A stretch of 6,154 bases of DNA from Deltaproteobacteria bacterium (lineage in GTDB: Bacteria; Desulfobacterota; Desulfobacteria; Desulfobacterales; ETH-SRB1), in contig DAOUSD010000117.1 of assembly GCA_030627405.1 (NCBI GenBank), positions 1 through 6,154 on the forward strand, in the 5' to 3' direction. The notes beneath the pieces were generated by a model, which saw only the letters and a list, made by a program, of their open reading frames with translations, had not been told where the DNA came from and made no database searches. Below, piece by piece: positions 1-6,030 of the stretch (its first letter is position 1; every line of letters begins with the position of its first letter). The position numbers and the translations under genes were made by a program.

Positions 1-23
1 GAGGATGTTGAACAGTTTTATCC

Positions 24-57
24 AAAAGCTAACCGCTAATGGCTAAAAGCTAACCGC
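24..57. repeat. GCTAANN heptad tandem array, upstream copy
   Basis: Four GCTAA cores start at 28, 35, 42 and 49 with an exact 7-nt period, separated by the variable dinucleotides CC, TG and AA, and followed by CC and a partial fifth unit (GC). Positions 24-46 are identical to 6065-6087 on the far side of the gene cluster (23 bp). Unlike the downstream copy, no inverted TTAGC arm is visible here. Each unit carries TAA on the + strand and TAG on the - strand, and because 7 is not a multiple of 3 the array stops translation in all six frames. The function is unknown. It resembles in style, not in sequence, the heptanucleotide STRR repeats of cyanobacteria. Confidence 0.85.
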
Positions 58-120
58 ACAGGTCGCAAAATTTTGGCACATTTCTTCGCAAAAAACCGCT
101 CAACTTAGTTAACATTTAAT

Positions 121-124
121 GGGA
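121..124 (+). promoter_or_regulatory. Weak Shine-Dalgarno for the TTG-started fusion gene
   Basis: GGGA lies 7 nt upstream of the TTG at 132, a normal spacing but a short match. It helps decide the start: the reading frame is closed by TAA at 117-119, the ATG at 119-121 is out of frame and reaches a stop within seven codons, and the first in-frame ATG (198) would delete the conserved DHH motif I. TTG at 132 is therefore the best start. Confidence 0.5.
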
Positions 125-131
125 AATCAAA

Positions 132-2849
132 TTGCCTGATAATAATCTAACCATTATAACAACCCATGTTAATGCTGACTTTGATGCGCTGGCGTCAATG
201 CTCGCAGCCCAGAAGCTGTATCCCGGCTCTCTTATTGTTTTCCCCGGCTCTCATGAGAAGACTTTAAGAAATTTCTTTATTAAATCAATGGTGTATCTCT
301 TTAACATGGCGGATGTTAAAGAGATAGTCTTTTCAAACGTAAAAAGACTTGTGCTGGTTGATACAAGGCAGCCTGTTCGTATTGGAAGGCTTTCATCTCT
401 CCTGAAAAGATCTGATTTGGAGATACATATATATGATCACCACCCGGATATGGCAAATGATATAAAGGGGCATTACGAGGTTATCAGGCCGACCGGCGCA
501 ACAGTATCAATACTGACGGGAATCCTGAGAGAGAGAGAGATCCGCATTTCTTCCGATGAGGCGACTATTATGTGCCTTGGCATATATGAAGATACAGGCT
601 CTTTTAATTTTCCTTCAACAACAGAAGAAGATTTCATAGCGGCCGCTTATCTTCTCTCAAAAGGGGCGAATTTAAATATTATTTCAAACCTGATTGCAAG
701 AGAGATAAACTCGGAGCAGGTCGGGCTTTTAAATGATATGATTCAGGCGTCAAGCTTTTACAATATTAACGGTATTGAAGTAGTAATTACTATCATATCA
801 ACCGAAAATTACGTACCTGATTTCGCTTTTCTTGTGCAGAAAATGATTAAGATGGAAAATCTCAACGCCATTTTTGCCATAGCCCGTATGGAAGAAAAGA
901 TTTATGTCGTGGCAAGGAGCAGAATTGATGAGGTTGATGTTGGAGCGGTAGTTAGTTCTCTTGGCGGAGGAGGACATACTTTTGCGGCTGCTGCGACCAT
1001 CAAGAATATGACGCCGGCCCAGACTGAACATAAGCTGCTTGAAAGCCTCCATAAAACAGTCAAGCCCCAAAGGCTTGCAAAAGACCTGATGTCGTCGCCG
1101 GCAATTATGATAGGGCCGGATGTTACATGCAGGGATGCCAATAATGCACTTACCCGCTATAATATTAATGCGCTGCTTGTTGCAGAAAAAACAGCCGGCA
1201 AAGATGAACTCCTGGGATGTATAACGCGGCAGGTTATTGAAAAGGCGATCTACCACAATCTGGACCACGTTCCGGTTAAGGAATACATGAGTACAGAGCC
1301 GGTAACTGTTGAGCCGGATGCGGATATTTTCGAAATCCAGAAAAAAATAATTGAAAGCAAGCAGAGAATCCTTCCTGTCATTAATAACGATAAGGTAGCA
1401 GGTATTATTACACGCACCAATCTTCTTAACATTCTGGTCAGGCAATCTCAACAAACCGCTGCGAATTTGCCTGAACCTGCATTAAAAGAGTCTATTCAGG
1501 CCAGAACCAAAAATATTGTAAAATTCATGAATGAACGCCTGTCGGAACGTATCCTTGGTATTTTACGGGATATCGGCAGGGACGCCGCGGAAATTGGTTA
1601 TGGGGCTTTTATTGTAGGGGGTTTTGTACGCGATCTATTCCTCTACAGACCAAATGAAGACCTTGATATTGTTATAGAAGGAGATGGCATAGCATTTGCG
1701 AAAAGATATGCCGAAACAGTTGGAGCCCGCATTAATGCATATAAAAAATTCGGAACAGCAGTTATAATATTTCCTGACGGTTTTAAGATTGATGTTGCCT
1801 CAGCCCGGATGGAATATTACAAATTCCCCGCTGCACTTCCGATAGTTGAGATGAGTTCTATCAGGCTGGACATTTTCCGGAGAGATTTCACTATAAATAC
1901 CCTGGCAGTTCAGTTAAACCCTGAAAAATTCGGCATACTGATAGATTTTTTTGCTGCCCGGAAGGATATTAAGGAAAAGGCGATAAGGGTACTGCATAAT
2001 TTAAGCTTTGTTGAAGATCCTACGCGTGTATTTCGTGCTATAAGATTTGAGCAGCGTTTTGGTTTTTCTATCGGCAAACTTACTTCAAGACTGATTGAAA
2101 ATGCGGTCAAAATGAATTTTTTCAAGCGTCTCAGCGGAAAGAGGGTATTTGCAGAGCTTCGCCAGATTCTTGAAGAAGAGAATCCCGCGCCCGCAATCAT
2201 AAGACTTAATGATTATGGTTTGCTTGGCGTTATTCATCCTGGTATAGAGCTCAACAAAGAACTTATTGAACTTTTTAATTCTGTAAAAAAAGTATTGTCC
2301 TGGTATGATTTGCTTTTTATCGAAGAATCCTATATAAAGTGGGTCGTTTATTTTCTGGCACTTATGAGGAGTTGCAATAAAAGAATATCGGGCCGAATCT
2401 GCACCAGGTTTGAAATAACGCCCCGCTTCAGGAGGATTTTCTGTAATGAACGTTTTGGGGCAGATAAATGTCTTTTATGGCTTGAACGGAATCTGCCTGT
2501 TCAAAACAGCATCCTCTATAAAAGGCTTTCAGATTTTAAAACCGAGCTTATCCTTTATATGATGGCGGCTACTAAGCTGGAGTCGGTAAAGAAAGCCATA
2601 TCTCATTACTTTACCAGGCTGAGATATACAAATATTTTGATAACCGGCAAGGACCTCAAAGCAATGGAGCTTGAGTCCGGCCCAATTTACCGGGAAATAA
2701 TGCAGGCTGTCCTTGATGCAAAATTAAACGGCGAGCTCAAAACATTGAATGACGAACTGACTTACGCGCGGAAATATGTTTCAAAACTTCGATCTAATTC
2801 AAATAGTTGCGATGATAATTCCTCTTCTGTTTGCCGTGACCGTTCATGA
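132..2849 (+). CDS. DHH phosphoesterase - CBS pair - tRNA nucleotidyltransferase/poly(A) polymerase fusion
   Basis: This 905-residue cytosolic protein fuses three modules. The N-terminal DHH/DHHA1 phosphoesterase (about 1-310) has all metal-binding motifs: H12, D16 and D18 in motif I, D77, D102-H103-H104, and D154, plus the GGGGH motif at 278-282. Two CBS domains follow (about 315-376 and 382-437), which in other proteins bind adenine nucleotides. The C-terminal class II nucleotidyltransferase (about 455-885) shows GGFVRD (496-501), the catalytic D510-L-D512 pair, RRDFTIN (583-589) and the base-selecting EDxxR motif (628-632). The family adds A, or all of CCA, to tRNA 3' ends. In some bacteria this long architecture is the A-adding partner of a separate CC-adding enzyme; which applies here cannot be read from the sequence. 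The start is TTG with a weak ribosome site. The last 25 residues are polar, Ser/Asn-rich and overlap the next gene, so they look like an unconserved tail. Poly(A) polymerase activity is an alternative. Confidence 0.93.
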   Translation: MPDNNLTIITTHVNADFDALASMLAAQKLYPGSLIVFPGSHEKTLRNFFIKSMVYLFNMADVKEIVFSNVKRLVLVDTRQPVRIGRLSSLLKRSDLEIHIYDHHPDMANDIKGHYEVIRPTGATVSILTGILREREIRISSDEATIMCLGIYEDTGSFNFPSTTEEDFIAAAYLLSKGANLNIISNLIAREINSEQVGLLNDMIQASSFYNINGIEVVITIISTENYVPDFAFLVQKMIKMENLNAIFAIARMEEKIYVVARSRIDEVDVGAVVSSLGGGGHTFAAAATIKNMTPAQTEHKLLESLHKTVKPQRLAKDLMSSPAIMIGPDVTCRDANNALTRYNINALLVAEKTAGKDELLGCITRQVIEKAIYHNLDHVPVKEYMSTEPVTVEPDADIFEIQKKIIESKQRILPVINNDKVAGIITRTNLLNILVRQSQQTAANLPEPALKESIQARTKNIVKFMNERLSERILGILRDIGRDAAEIGYGAFIVGGFVRDLFLYRPNEDLDIVIEGDGIAFAKRYAETVGARINAYKKFGTAVIIFPDGFKIDVASARMEYYKFPAALPIVEMSSIRLDIFRRDFTINTLAVQLNPEKFGILIDFFAARKDIKEKAIRVLHNLSFVEDPTRVFRAIRFEQRFGFSIGKLTSRLIENAVKMNFFKRLSGKRVFAELRQILEEENPAPAIIRLNDYGLLGVIHPGIELNKELIELFNSVKKVLSWYDLLFIEESYIKWVVYFLALMRSCNKRISGRICTRFEITPRFRRIFCNERFGADKCLLWLERNLPVQNSILYKRLSDFKTELILYMMAATKLESVKKAISHYFTRLRYTNILITGKDLKAMELESGPIYREIMQAVLDAKLNGELKTLNDELTYARKYVSKLRSNSNSCDDNSSSVCRDRS
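527..540 (+). repeat. (GA)7 dinucleotide tract inside the fusion gene
   Basis: Seven GA units lie in the DHH domain coding region and encode part of an RERE stretch (residues 133-136). The reading frame is intact through it. Such tracts can slip during replication, but nothing here shows that it does. Confidence 0.7.
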
Positions 2850-3438
2850 AGTGGCGCACGGCTATGTTGCATACAGAATGGGAGACAATACAGCTATGCT
2901 GGCCGGAAGACTTACCCTGAACCCGATAAAACATCTTGATTTTATTGGTTCATTCCTCCTACCCTTAATCCTGAAATTCACAGGATCACCAATTATTTTC
3001 GGTTATGCCAAGCCGGTGCCTGTAAATTTTGCCAATCTTCGAGATTATCGAAAAGGGGTTATTTATGTATCTTCTGCCGGAGTTTTGGCAAATTTCGCCT
3101 GCGCTTTTATTTCAGGCATGCTCTTTCAGTTTTTGCTCAGTCTGGAATCATTATGGCATAATTCAGCCGCGGGCTACATTGTTTCGACTTTAATCCTTAT
3201 TCTTGGTTACAGTGTTATCATTAATTGCGTACTTGCGATTTTCAATCTGATACCTGTGCCGCCGCTGGATGGGAGTAAGATATTTGCCATGTTTCTGCCT
3301 TTGAATTTAAGGCGGCAATACGCGCGATTAGAGCGTTTCGGTATATTAATCATATTTTTTCTTCTTATGACGGATTTTTTAAATAAGCTTATCTCTCTTA
3401 TTATAACCCCCTTGATTAATTTTTTGCTGGGTAAATAG
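2776..3438 (+). CDS. M50 site-2-protease-like integral membrane metalloprotease
   Basis: This 220-residue hydrophobic protein belongs to the short, PDZ-less M50 (site-2 protease) group that cleaves transmembrane substrates inside the membrane. The zinc site is complete: H24-E25-x-x-H28 at the end of the first membrane segment (about 7-29) and D165 in the NLIPVPPLDG motif (157-166). Other family signatures are LNPIKHLDFIG (48-58), GYAKPVPVN (76-84) and an AG-x-x-AN motif (101-106). Further hydrophobic segments lie at about 57-68, 95-123, 133-160, 188-204 and 205-218. The natural substrate is unknown. The ATG at 2776 lies 74 nt inside the preceding gene with only GGAA 2 nt before it; a later ATG at 2812 keeps the HExxH but has no visible ribosome site and cuts the first membrane segment. 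Translation is probably coupled to the upstream gene. Its presence between the nucleotidyltransferase fusion and trpS matches the order I know from Geobacter-type genomes. Confidence 0.92.
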   Translation: MFQNFDLIQIVAMIIPLLFAVTVHEVAHGYVAYRMGDNTAMLAGRLTLNPIKHLDFIGSFLLPLILKFTGSPIIFGYAKPVPVNFANLRDYRKGVIYVSSAGVLANFACAFISGMLFQFLLSLESLWHNSAAGYIVSTLILILGYSVIINCVLAIFNLIPVPPLDGSKIFAMFLPLNLRRQYARLERFGILIIFFLLMTDFLNKLISLIITPLINFLLGK

Positions 3439-3452
3439 GGTGGACTTGAATT

Positions 3453-3456
3453 GGAG
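3453..3456 (+). promoter_or_regulatory. Shine-Dalgarno for trpS
   Basis: GGAG sits 7 nt before the ATG at 3464 in the 25-nt gap after the protease gene. It supports this start over the out-of-frame ATG at 3457. It is the clearest ribosome binding site in the window. The gap is too short for a leader-type regulator of trpS. Confidence 0.75.
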
Positions 3457-3463
3457 ATGTTAG

Positions 3464-4450
3464 ATGAACCGGAAAAAACGTATTTTGAGCGGGATGCGGC
3501 CAACGGGGCCGCTTCACCTCGGCAATCTGCACGGCGCTCTCTCGAACTGGATTGAACTACAGGAGCAATATGATTGTTTTTTCTTCATTGCTGACTGGCA
3601 TGCATTAACCAGTGACTATGAGGACACAAGTTCTATCGCTGCCAATGTGAAAAACATGATGATAGACTGGTTGAGTGTCGGGTTGTCTCCGGAGAAATGC
3701 ACCATGTTTGTCCAGTCACATATAAAAGAACACGCAGAACTTTTTCTTATTCTTTCCATGATAACTCCGGTGCCATGGCTTGAGCGCAACCCAACCTACA
3801 AGGACCAGATTGTGCAGTTGAGCAACAAAGACCTTTCCACCTTTGGTTTTTTGGGTTACCCGGTGCTGCAGGCTGCGGATATCATAATCTACAAGGCATT
3901 TGGCGTGCCGGTTGGGGTGGACCAGGTTCCCCATGTTGAAATTACACGGGAAATCGCCCGGCGCTTCAACTATTTATACGGTAAAGTCTTCCCTGAGCCT
4001 GAAGCTATTTTAACCAACACGCCTAAAATACTTGGTCTTGATCGGCGCAAAATGAGCAAGAGCTATGATAATGCTATTTATTTATTTGAAAAGCCTGACG
4101 ATATAAGCTCCAAGGTATCAAGAATGATTACTGATCCTCAGCGGGCAAAAAAAAATGATCCCGGCAATCCCGAAGTATGCAATGTTTTTGAATTCCACAA
4201 GCTATACAGCGACAAAACAACAGTGGATACTGTAAATAAAGAATGCCGCACTGCCGGTATAGGCTGCGTTGAATGCAAGAAGATGATGGCCAAAAATCTC
4301 ATCAGAGCGCTTGAACCTATTCACAGCAAAAGAGAGTATTATAAGGGCAAACCGGAACTTCTTGACGAAATTATTATGGAAGGAAACAGCAAGGCAAGAA
4401 AAATTGCGCAGCAAACCATGGAAGAGGTAAGGTCGGTAGTTAAAGTATAG
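3464..4450 (+). CDS. trpS: Tryptophanyl-tRNA synthetase
   Basis: TrpS is a cytosolic class Ic aminoacyl-tRNA synthetase that joins L-tryptophan to tRNA-Trp using ATP. At 328 residues it has the usual bacterial length. It shows the HIGH-type signature HLGN (18-21) in SGMRPTGPLHLGNLHGA (positions 9-25), the tryptophan-pocket stretch GYPVLQAADI (131-140), the GVDQVPHVE segment (151-159) and KMSKS (196-200). The C-terminal region carries four cysteines, C239, C261, C268 and C271, spaced C-x21-C-x6-C-x2-C. This is close to the C-x22-C-x6-C-x2-C pattern reported for the [4Fe-4S] cluster of Thermotoga maritima TrpRS, so a cluster near the anticodon-binding region is likely but inferred. An A9 run (4147-4155) lies in the gene without breaking it. 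It follows the protease gene by 25 nt and probably shares its transcript. Confidence 0.97.
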   Translation: MNRKKRILSGMRPTGPLHLGNLHGALSNWIELQEQYDCFFFIADWHALTSDYEDTSSIAANVKNMMIDWLSVGLSPEKCTMFVQSHIKEHAELFLILSMITPVPWLERNPTYKDQIVQLSNKDLSTFGFLGYPVLQAADIIIYKAFGVPVGVDQVPHVEITREIARRFNYLYGKVFPEPEAILTNTPKILGLDRRKMSKSYDNAIYLFEKPDDISSKVSRMITDPQRAKKNDPGNPEVCNVFEFHKLYSDKTTVDTVNKECRTAGIGCVECKKMMAKNLIRALEPIHSKREYYKGKPELLDEIIMEGNSKARKIAQQTMEEVRSVVKV

Positions 4451-4530
4451 ATAACAGTTTACAGTTCACGGTTCACGGTTGATCAAAACATAAAACCGTT
4501 AACTGTAAACCGACAACCGTAAACCGTTTT
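4451..4530. repeat. Mirrored TTYACRG heptad array in the trpS-scpA spacer
   Basis: The left arm reads in 7-nt units at 4458 (TTTACAG), 4465 (TTCACGG), 4472 (TTCACGG) and 4479 (TTGATCA), preceded by a related ATAACAG at 4451. The right arm is the opposite orientation, with units at 4496 (CCGTTAA), 4503 (CTGTAAA), 4510 (CCGACAA), 4517 (CCGTAAA) and 4524 (CCGTTTT). The arms pair in two exclusive ways: 4457-4466 with 4501-4510 (10 bp, perfect) enclosing 4475-4480 with 4494-4499 (6 bp), or 4468-4480 with 4515-4527 (12 of 13), the latter followed by a short T run. The second fold could act as a weak terminator or pause before scpA; this is inferred only. Confidence 0.8.
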
Positions 4531-4554
4531 ACTTAACCATTAAGCTGTTTTTAT

Positions 4555-5265
4555 ATGTCGGAAGAGCCTTATAAAGTATTACTGGATGATGTGTTCGAAG
4601 GCCCAATGGATCTTCTTATTCATCTTATCAAGAAAAATGAGGTGGATATATATGACATTCCGATTGCTTTGATCACAGATCAGTACCTTGGCTGTCTGAA
4701 CTTGATGAAGTCTTTGAACATAGACCTTGCCGGCGATTTTATATTGATGGCTGCGATTCTGGCCCATATAAAGTCAAGAATGCTTCTTCCGGTGCATGAG
4801 GGTGAGGACGAAGAAGATCCCCGTATGGAAATTGCAAGGCCCATTCTTGAATACCTTGAGATAAAGTCTGCTGCCGAGCAGTTAGCCGAAAGAAATCTGC
4901 TTGGAGACAGTACTTTTATCAGACAGCCCGACATAAAAGATTTTTTATCGGACCAGGAAGATGAAGTCATAAGTGTAGGCCTGTTCGAGCTTATTGATGC
5001 ATTTCAGAAAATACTTAAAAATATATCCGAAGATCAGAGGCTAGACATCGTTGCCGACAAGATGTCTGTAAAAGACAGGATTTCCAAGCTGGTTGATATA
5101 TTTGAAGATAAGGGTTCGATAACCTTTGAGGAACTATTTTCTGCAGATGTGCTGAAAAGTGATGTTATACTGACATTTCTTGCAATGCTGGAGATGGTTA
5201 AACTCTGCATAGTCAGGATCGCCCAGCATGCCCAGTCAGGTGTTATCAGACTCTTTTATATTTAG
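4555..5265 (+). CDS. scpA: Segregation and condensation protein A (kleisin subunit of SMC-ScpAB)
   Basis: ScpA is the kleisin that bridges the SMC heads and binds a ScpB dimer in the bacterial condensin complex, acting on the nucleoid in chromosome compaction and segregation. The 236-residue protein is of typical length. Its N-terminal signature FEGPMDLLIHL (14-24), followed by KKNEVDIYDIPI (26-37), is nearly canonical, and the helix with HIKSRMLLP (71-79) is also typical. An acidic linker (81-89) follows, and the C-terminal winged-helix (about 170-236) ends in IRLFYI. The frame is closed by TAA at 4534-4536, so ATG 4555 is the only good start, yet no Shine-Dalgarno precedes it. It is followed after 69 nt by its partner scpB. 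The gene appears intact. Confidence 0.96.
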   Translation: MSEEPYKVLLDDVFEGPMDLLIHLIKKNEVDIYDIPIALITDQYLGCLNLMKSLNIDLAGDFILMAAILAHIKSRMLLPVHEGEDEEDPRMEIARPILEYLEIKSAAEQLAERNLLGDSTFIRQPDIKDFLSDQEDEVISVGLFELIDAFQKILKNISEDQRLDIVADKMSVKDRISKLVDIFEDKGSITFEELFSADVLKSDVILTFLAMLEMVKLCIVRIAQHAQSGVIRLFYI

Positions 5266-5319
5266 GTGGATTGAAGATGGAAGGCTGAAGGCTGTTAGGG
5301 AACTTCAGCCTATCCACCT
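5264..5319. repeat. Hairpin-forming heptad element in the scpA-scpB spacer
   Basis: An outer stem of 8 bp (5264-5271 with 5312-5319) encloses an inner perfect 8-bp stem (5283-5290 with 5303-5310) and a 12-nt loop. The left side also reads as 7-nt units at 5268 (GGATTGA), 5275 (AGATGGA), 5282 (AGGCTGA) and 5289 (AGGCTGT). The element begins within the scpA stop codon and ends at the purine-rich TGAGG before scpB. No T run follows, so it is not a standard terminator. It may stabilise mRNA, act as a processing site, or simply be a dispersed repeat. Confidence 0.8.
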
Positions 5320-5323
5320 GAGG
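5319..5323 (+). promoter_or_regulatory. Possible Shine-Dalgarno for scpB next to the hairpin
   Basis: TGAGG lies 11 nt before the ATG at 5335, a rather long spacing. Its first base is the last pair of the hairpin's outer stem, so folding could affect ribosome access; that effect is an inference. Confidence 0.4.
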
Positions 5324-5334
5324 CAGTTACTATA

Positions 5335-5958
5335 ATGGAAGATATAAAAAACATCATTGAAAGCCTGCTGTTTGTTGCTGAAGATCCGCTTACAATAGAC
5401 AGCATTAAAAAAGTACTTGATTCCACTGACTCTAATGCAATTCGTAACGTTCTGAATGAACTTTCAAGTGAGTATGAAGCCCGCAAAGGCGGGTTTTTTT
5501 TGCCTGAGGTCGCAGGAGGATACCAGATGCGTACCCGGCCTGAATACAGCCGGTGGATAAGACGCCTGTTAAGACCAAATCCTCTCCGCCTGAGCAACGC
5601 TGCTCTTGAAACGCTTGCTATTGTTGCCTACAAACAGCCTGTGATACGCAGCGATATTGAGTACTTGCGGGGTGTTGACTGCGGGGGAATTCTGCGCATG
5701 CTGCTTGAGCGAAAGCTAATCCGGGTTGTAGGCCGCAAGGAAATTCCGGGACGTCCGATAATCTATACGACCACAAAGAAATTTCTGGAACTTTTTGAAT
5801 TAAAAGACCTTAAAGATCTGCCATCCCCCAAAGAGATAGAAGAGCTGGGGGATACTTCCTCCGAATCATTAGCCCATGCAACCCCGGAAATAATTAAGCA
5901 AACAACAGATGAAGACAAAAAAATTCTTGACTTAACTGACAGTTTTAAAGTTAATTAA
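5335..5958 (+). CDS. scpB: Segregation and condensation protein B
   Basis: ScpB forms a dimer that binds the middle of ScpA and regulates the SMC ATPase in the bacterial condensin complex. The 207-residue protein has two winged-helix domains. The first (about 1-80) contains IESLLFVAEDPL (8-19) and EVAGGYQMRTRPEY (58-71). The second (about 85-160) contains the signature LSNAALETLAIVAYKQPV (86-103), followed by LRGVDCGGIL (111-120) and GRPIIYTTTKKFLELF (139-154). The tail after about 165 is acidic and variable, as is usual. A terminator-like hairpin plus T8 lies within codons 49-56 but the frame is intact. The ATG is the only start that keeps the first helix. It pairs with scpA 69 nt upstream, separated by a hairpin. 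Confidence 0.96.
   Translation: MEDIKNIIESLLFVAEDPLTIDSIKKVLDSTDSNAIRNVLNELSSEYEARKGGFFLPEVAGGYQMRTRPEYSRWIRRLLRPNPLRLSNAALETLAIVAYKQPVIRSDIEYLRGVDCGGILRMLLERKLIRVVGRKEIPGRPIIYTTTKKFLELFELKDLKDLPSPKEIEELGDTSSESLAHATPEIIKQTTDEDKKILDLTDSFKVN
5480..5501 (+). terminator. Intrinsic-terminator-like hairpin inside scpB
   Basis: CCCGC (5480-5484) pairs with GCGGG (5489-5493) around an AAAG loop and is followed directly by eight T. The stem can be extended by weak pairs into the T run. It encodes the residues around ARKGGFFL (49-56), just before the conserved EVAGGYQ, so it may be a coding accident. Ribosomes would normally mask it; it could terminate only untranslated transcripts. Confidence 0.35.
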
Positions 5959-6030
5959 CTATTGTCTGGACGAAAATTCAAAACACTTGAAAATATAGTC
6001 AGTTGGATGCTATTCTCAAATCGAAGATTT

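Noticed and set aside
74..90. Sigma-54-like -24/-12 promoter (TGGCAC followed by TTCGCA) upstream of the first gene.
   Set aside because: The GG-to-GC distance is one base longer than the strict sigma-54 spacing and the -12 element is not TTGC. I also found no convincing -35/-10 pair for sigma-70 in 60-131.
798..1454. A long open frame on the - strand (218 codons) inside the fusion gene.
   Set aside because: It lies antisense to a well-conserved coding region containing DHHA1 and CBS motifs, and its translation shows no recognisable domain. It is a shadow of the real gene; the same holds for the other antisense frames in the cluster.
4451..4554. Riboswitch or T-box-like leader for scpA.
   Set aside because: The pairing is fully explained by the repeated heptads, no known aptamer motif is visible, and the downstream gene is not a metabolic target.
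5949..5960. 12-bp palindrome AGTTAATTAACT over the scpB stop codon.
   Set aside because: It consists almost wholly of A and T, has no loop or following T run and no second copy in the window, so it cannot be separated from base composition.
5959..6030. A small gene between scpB and the terminal repeat.
   Set aside because: Short open stretches exist but all end at stops in the heptad array, with no ribosome site or recognisable product.
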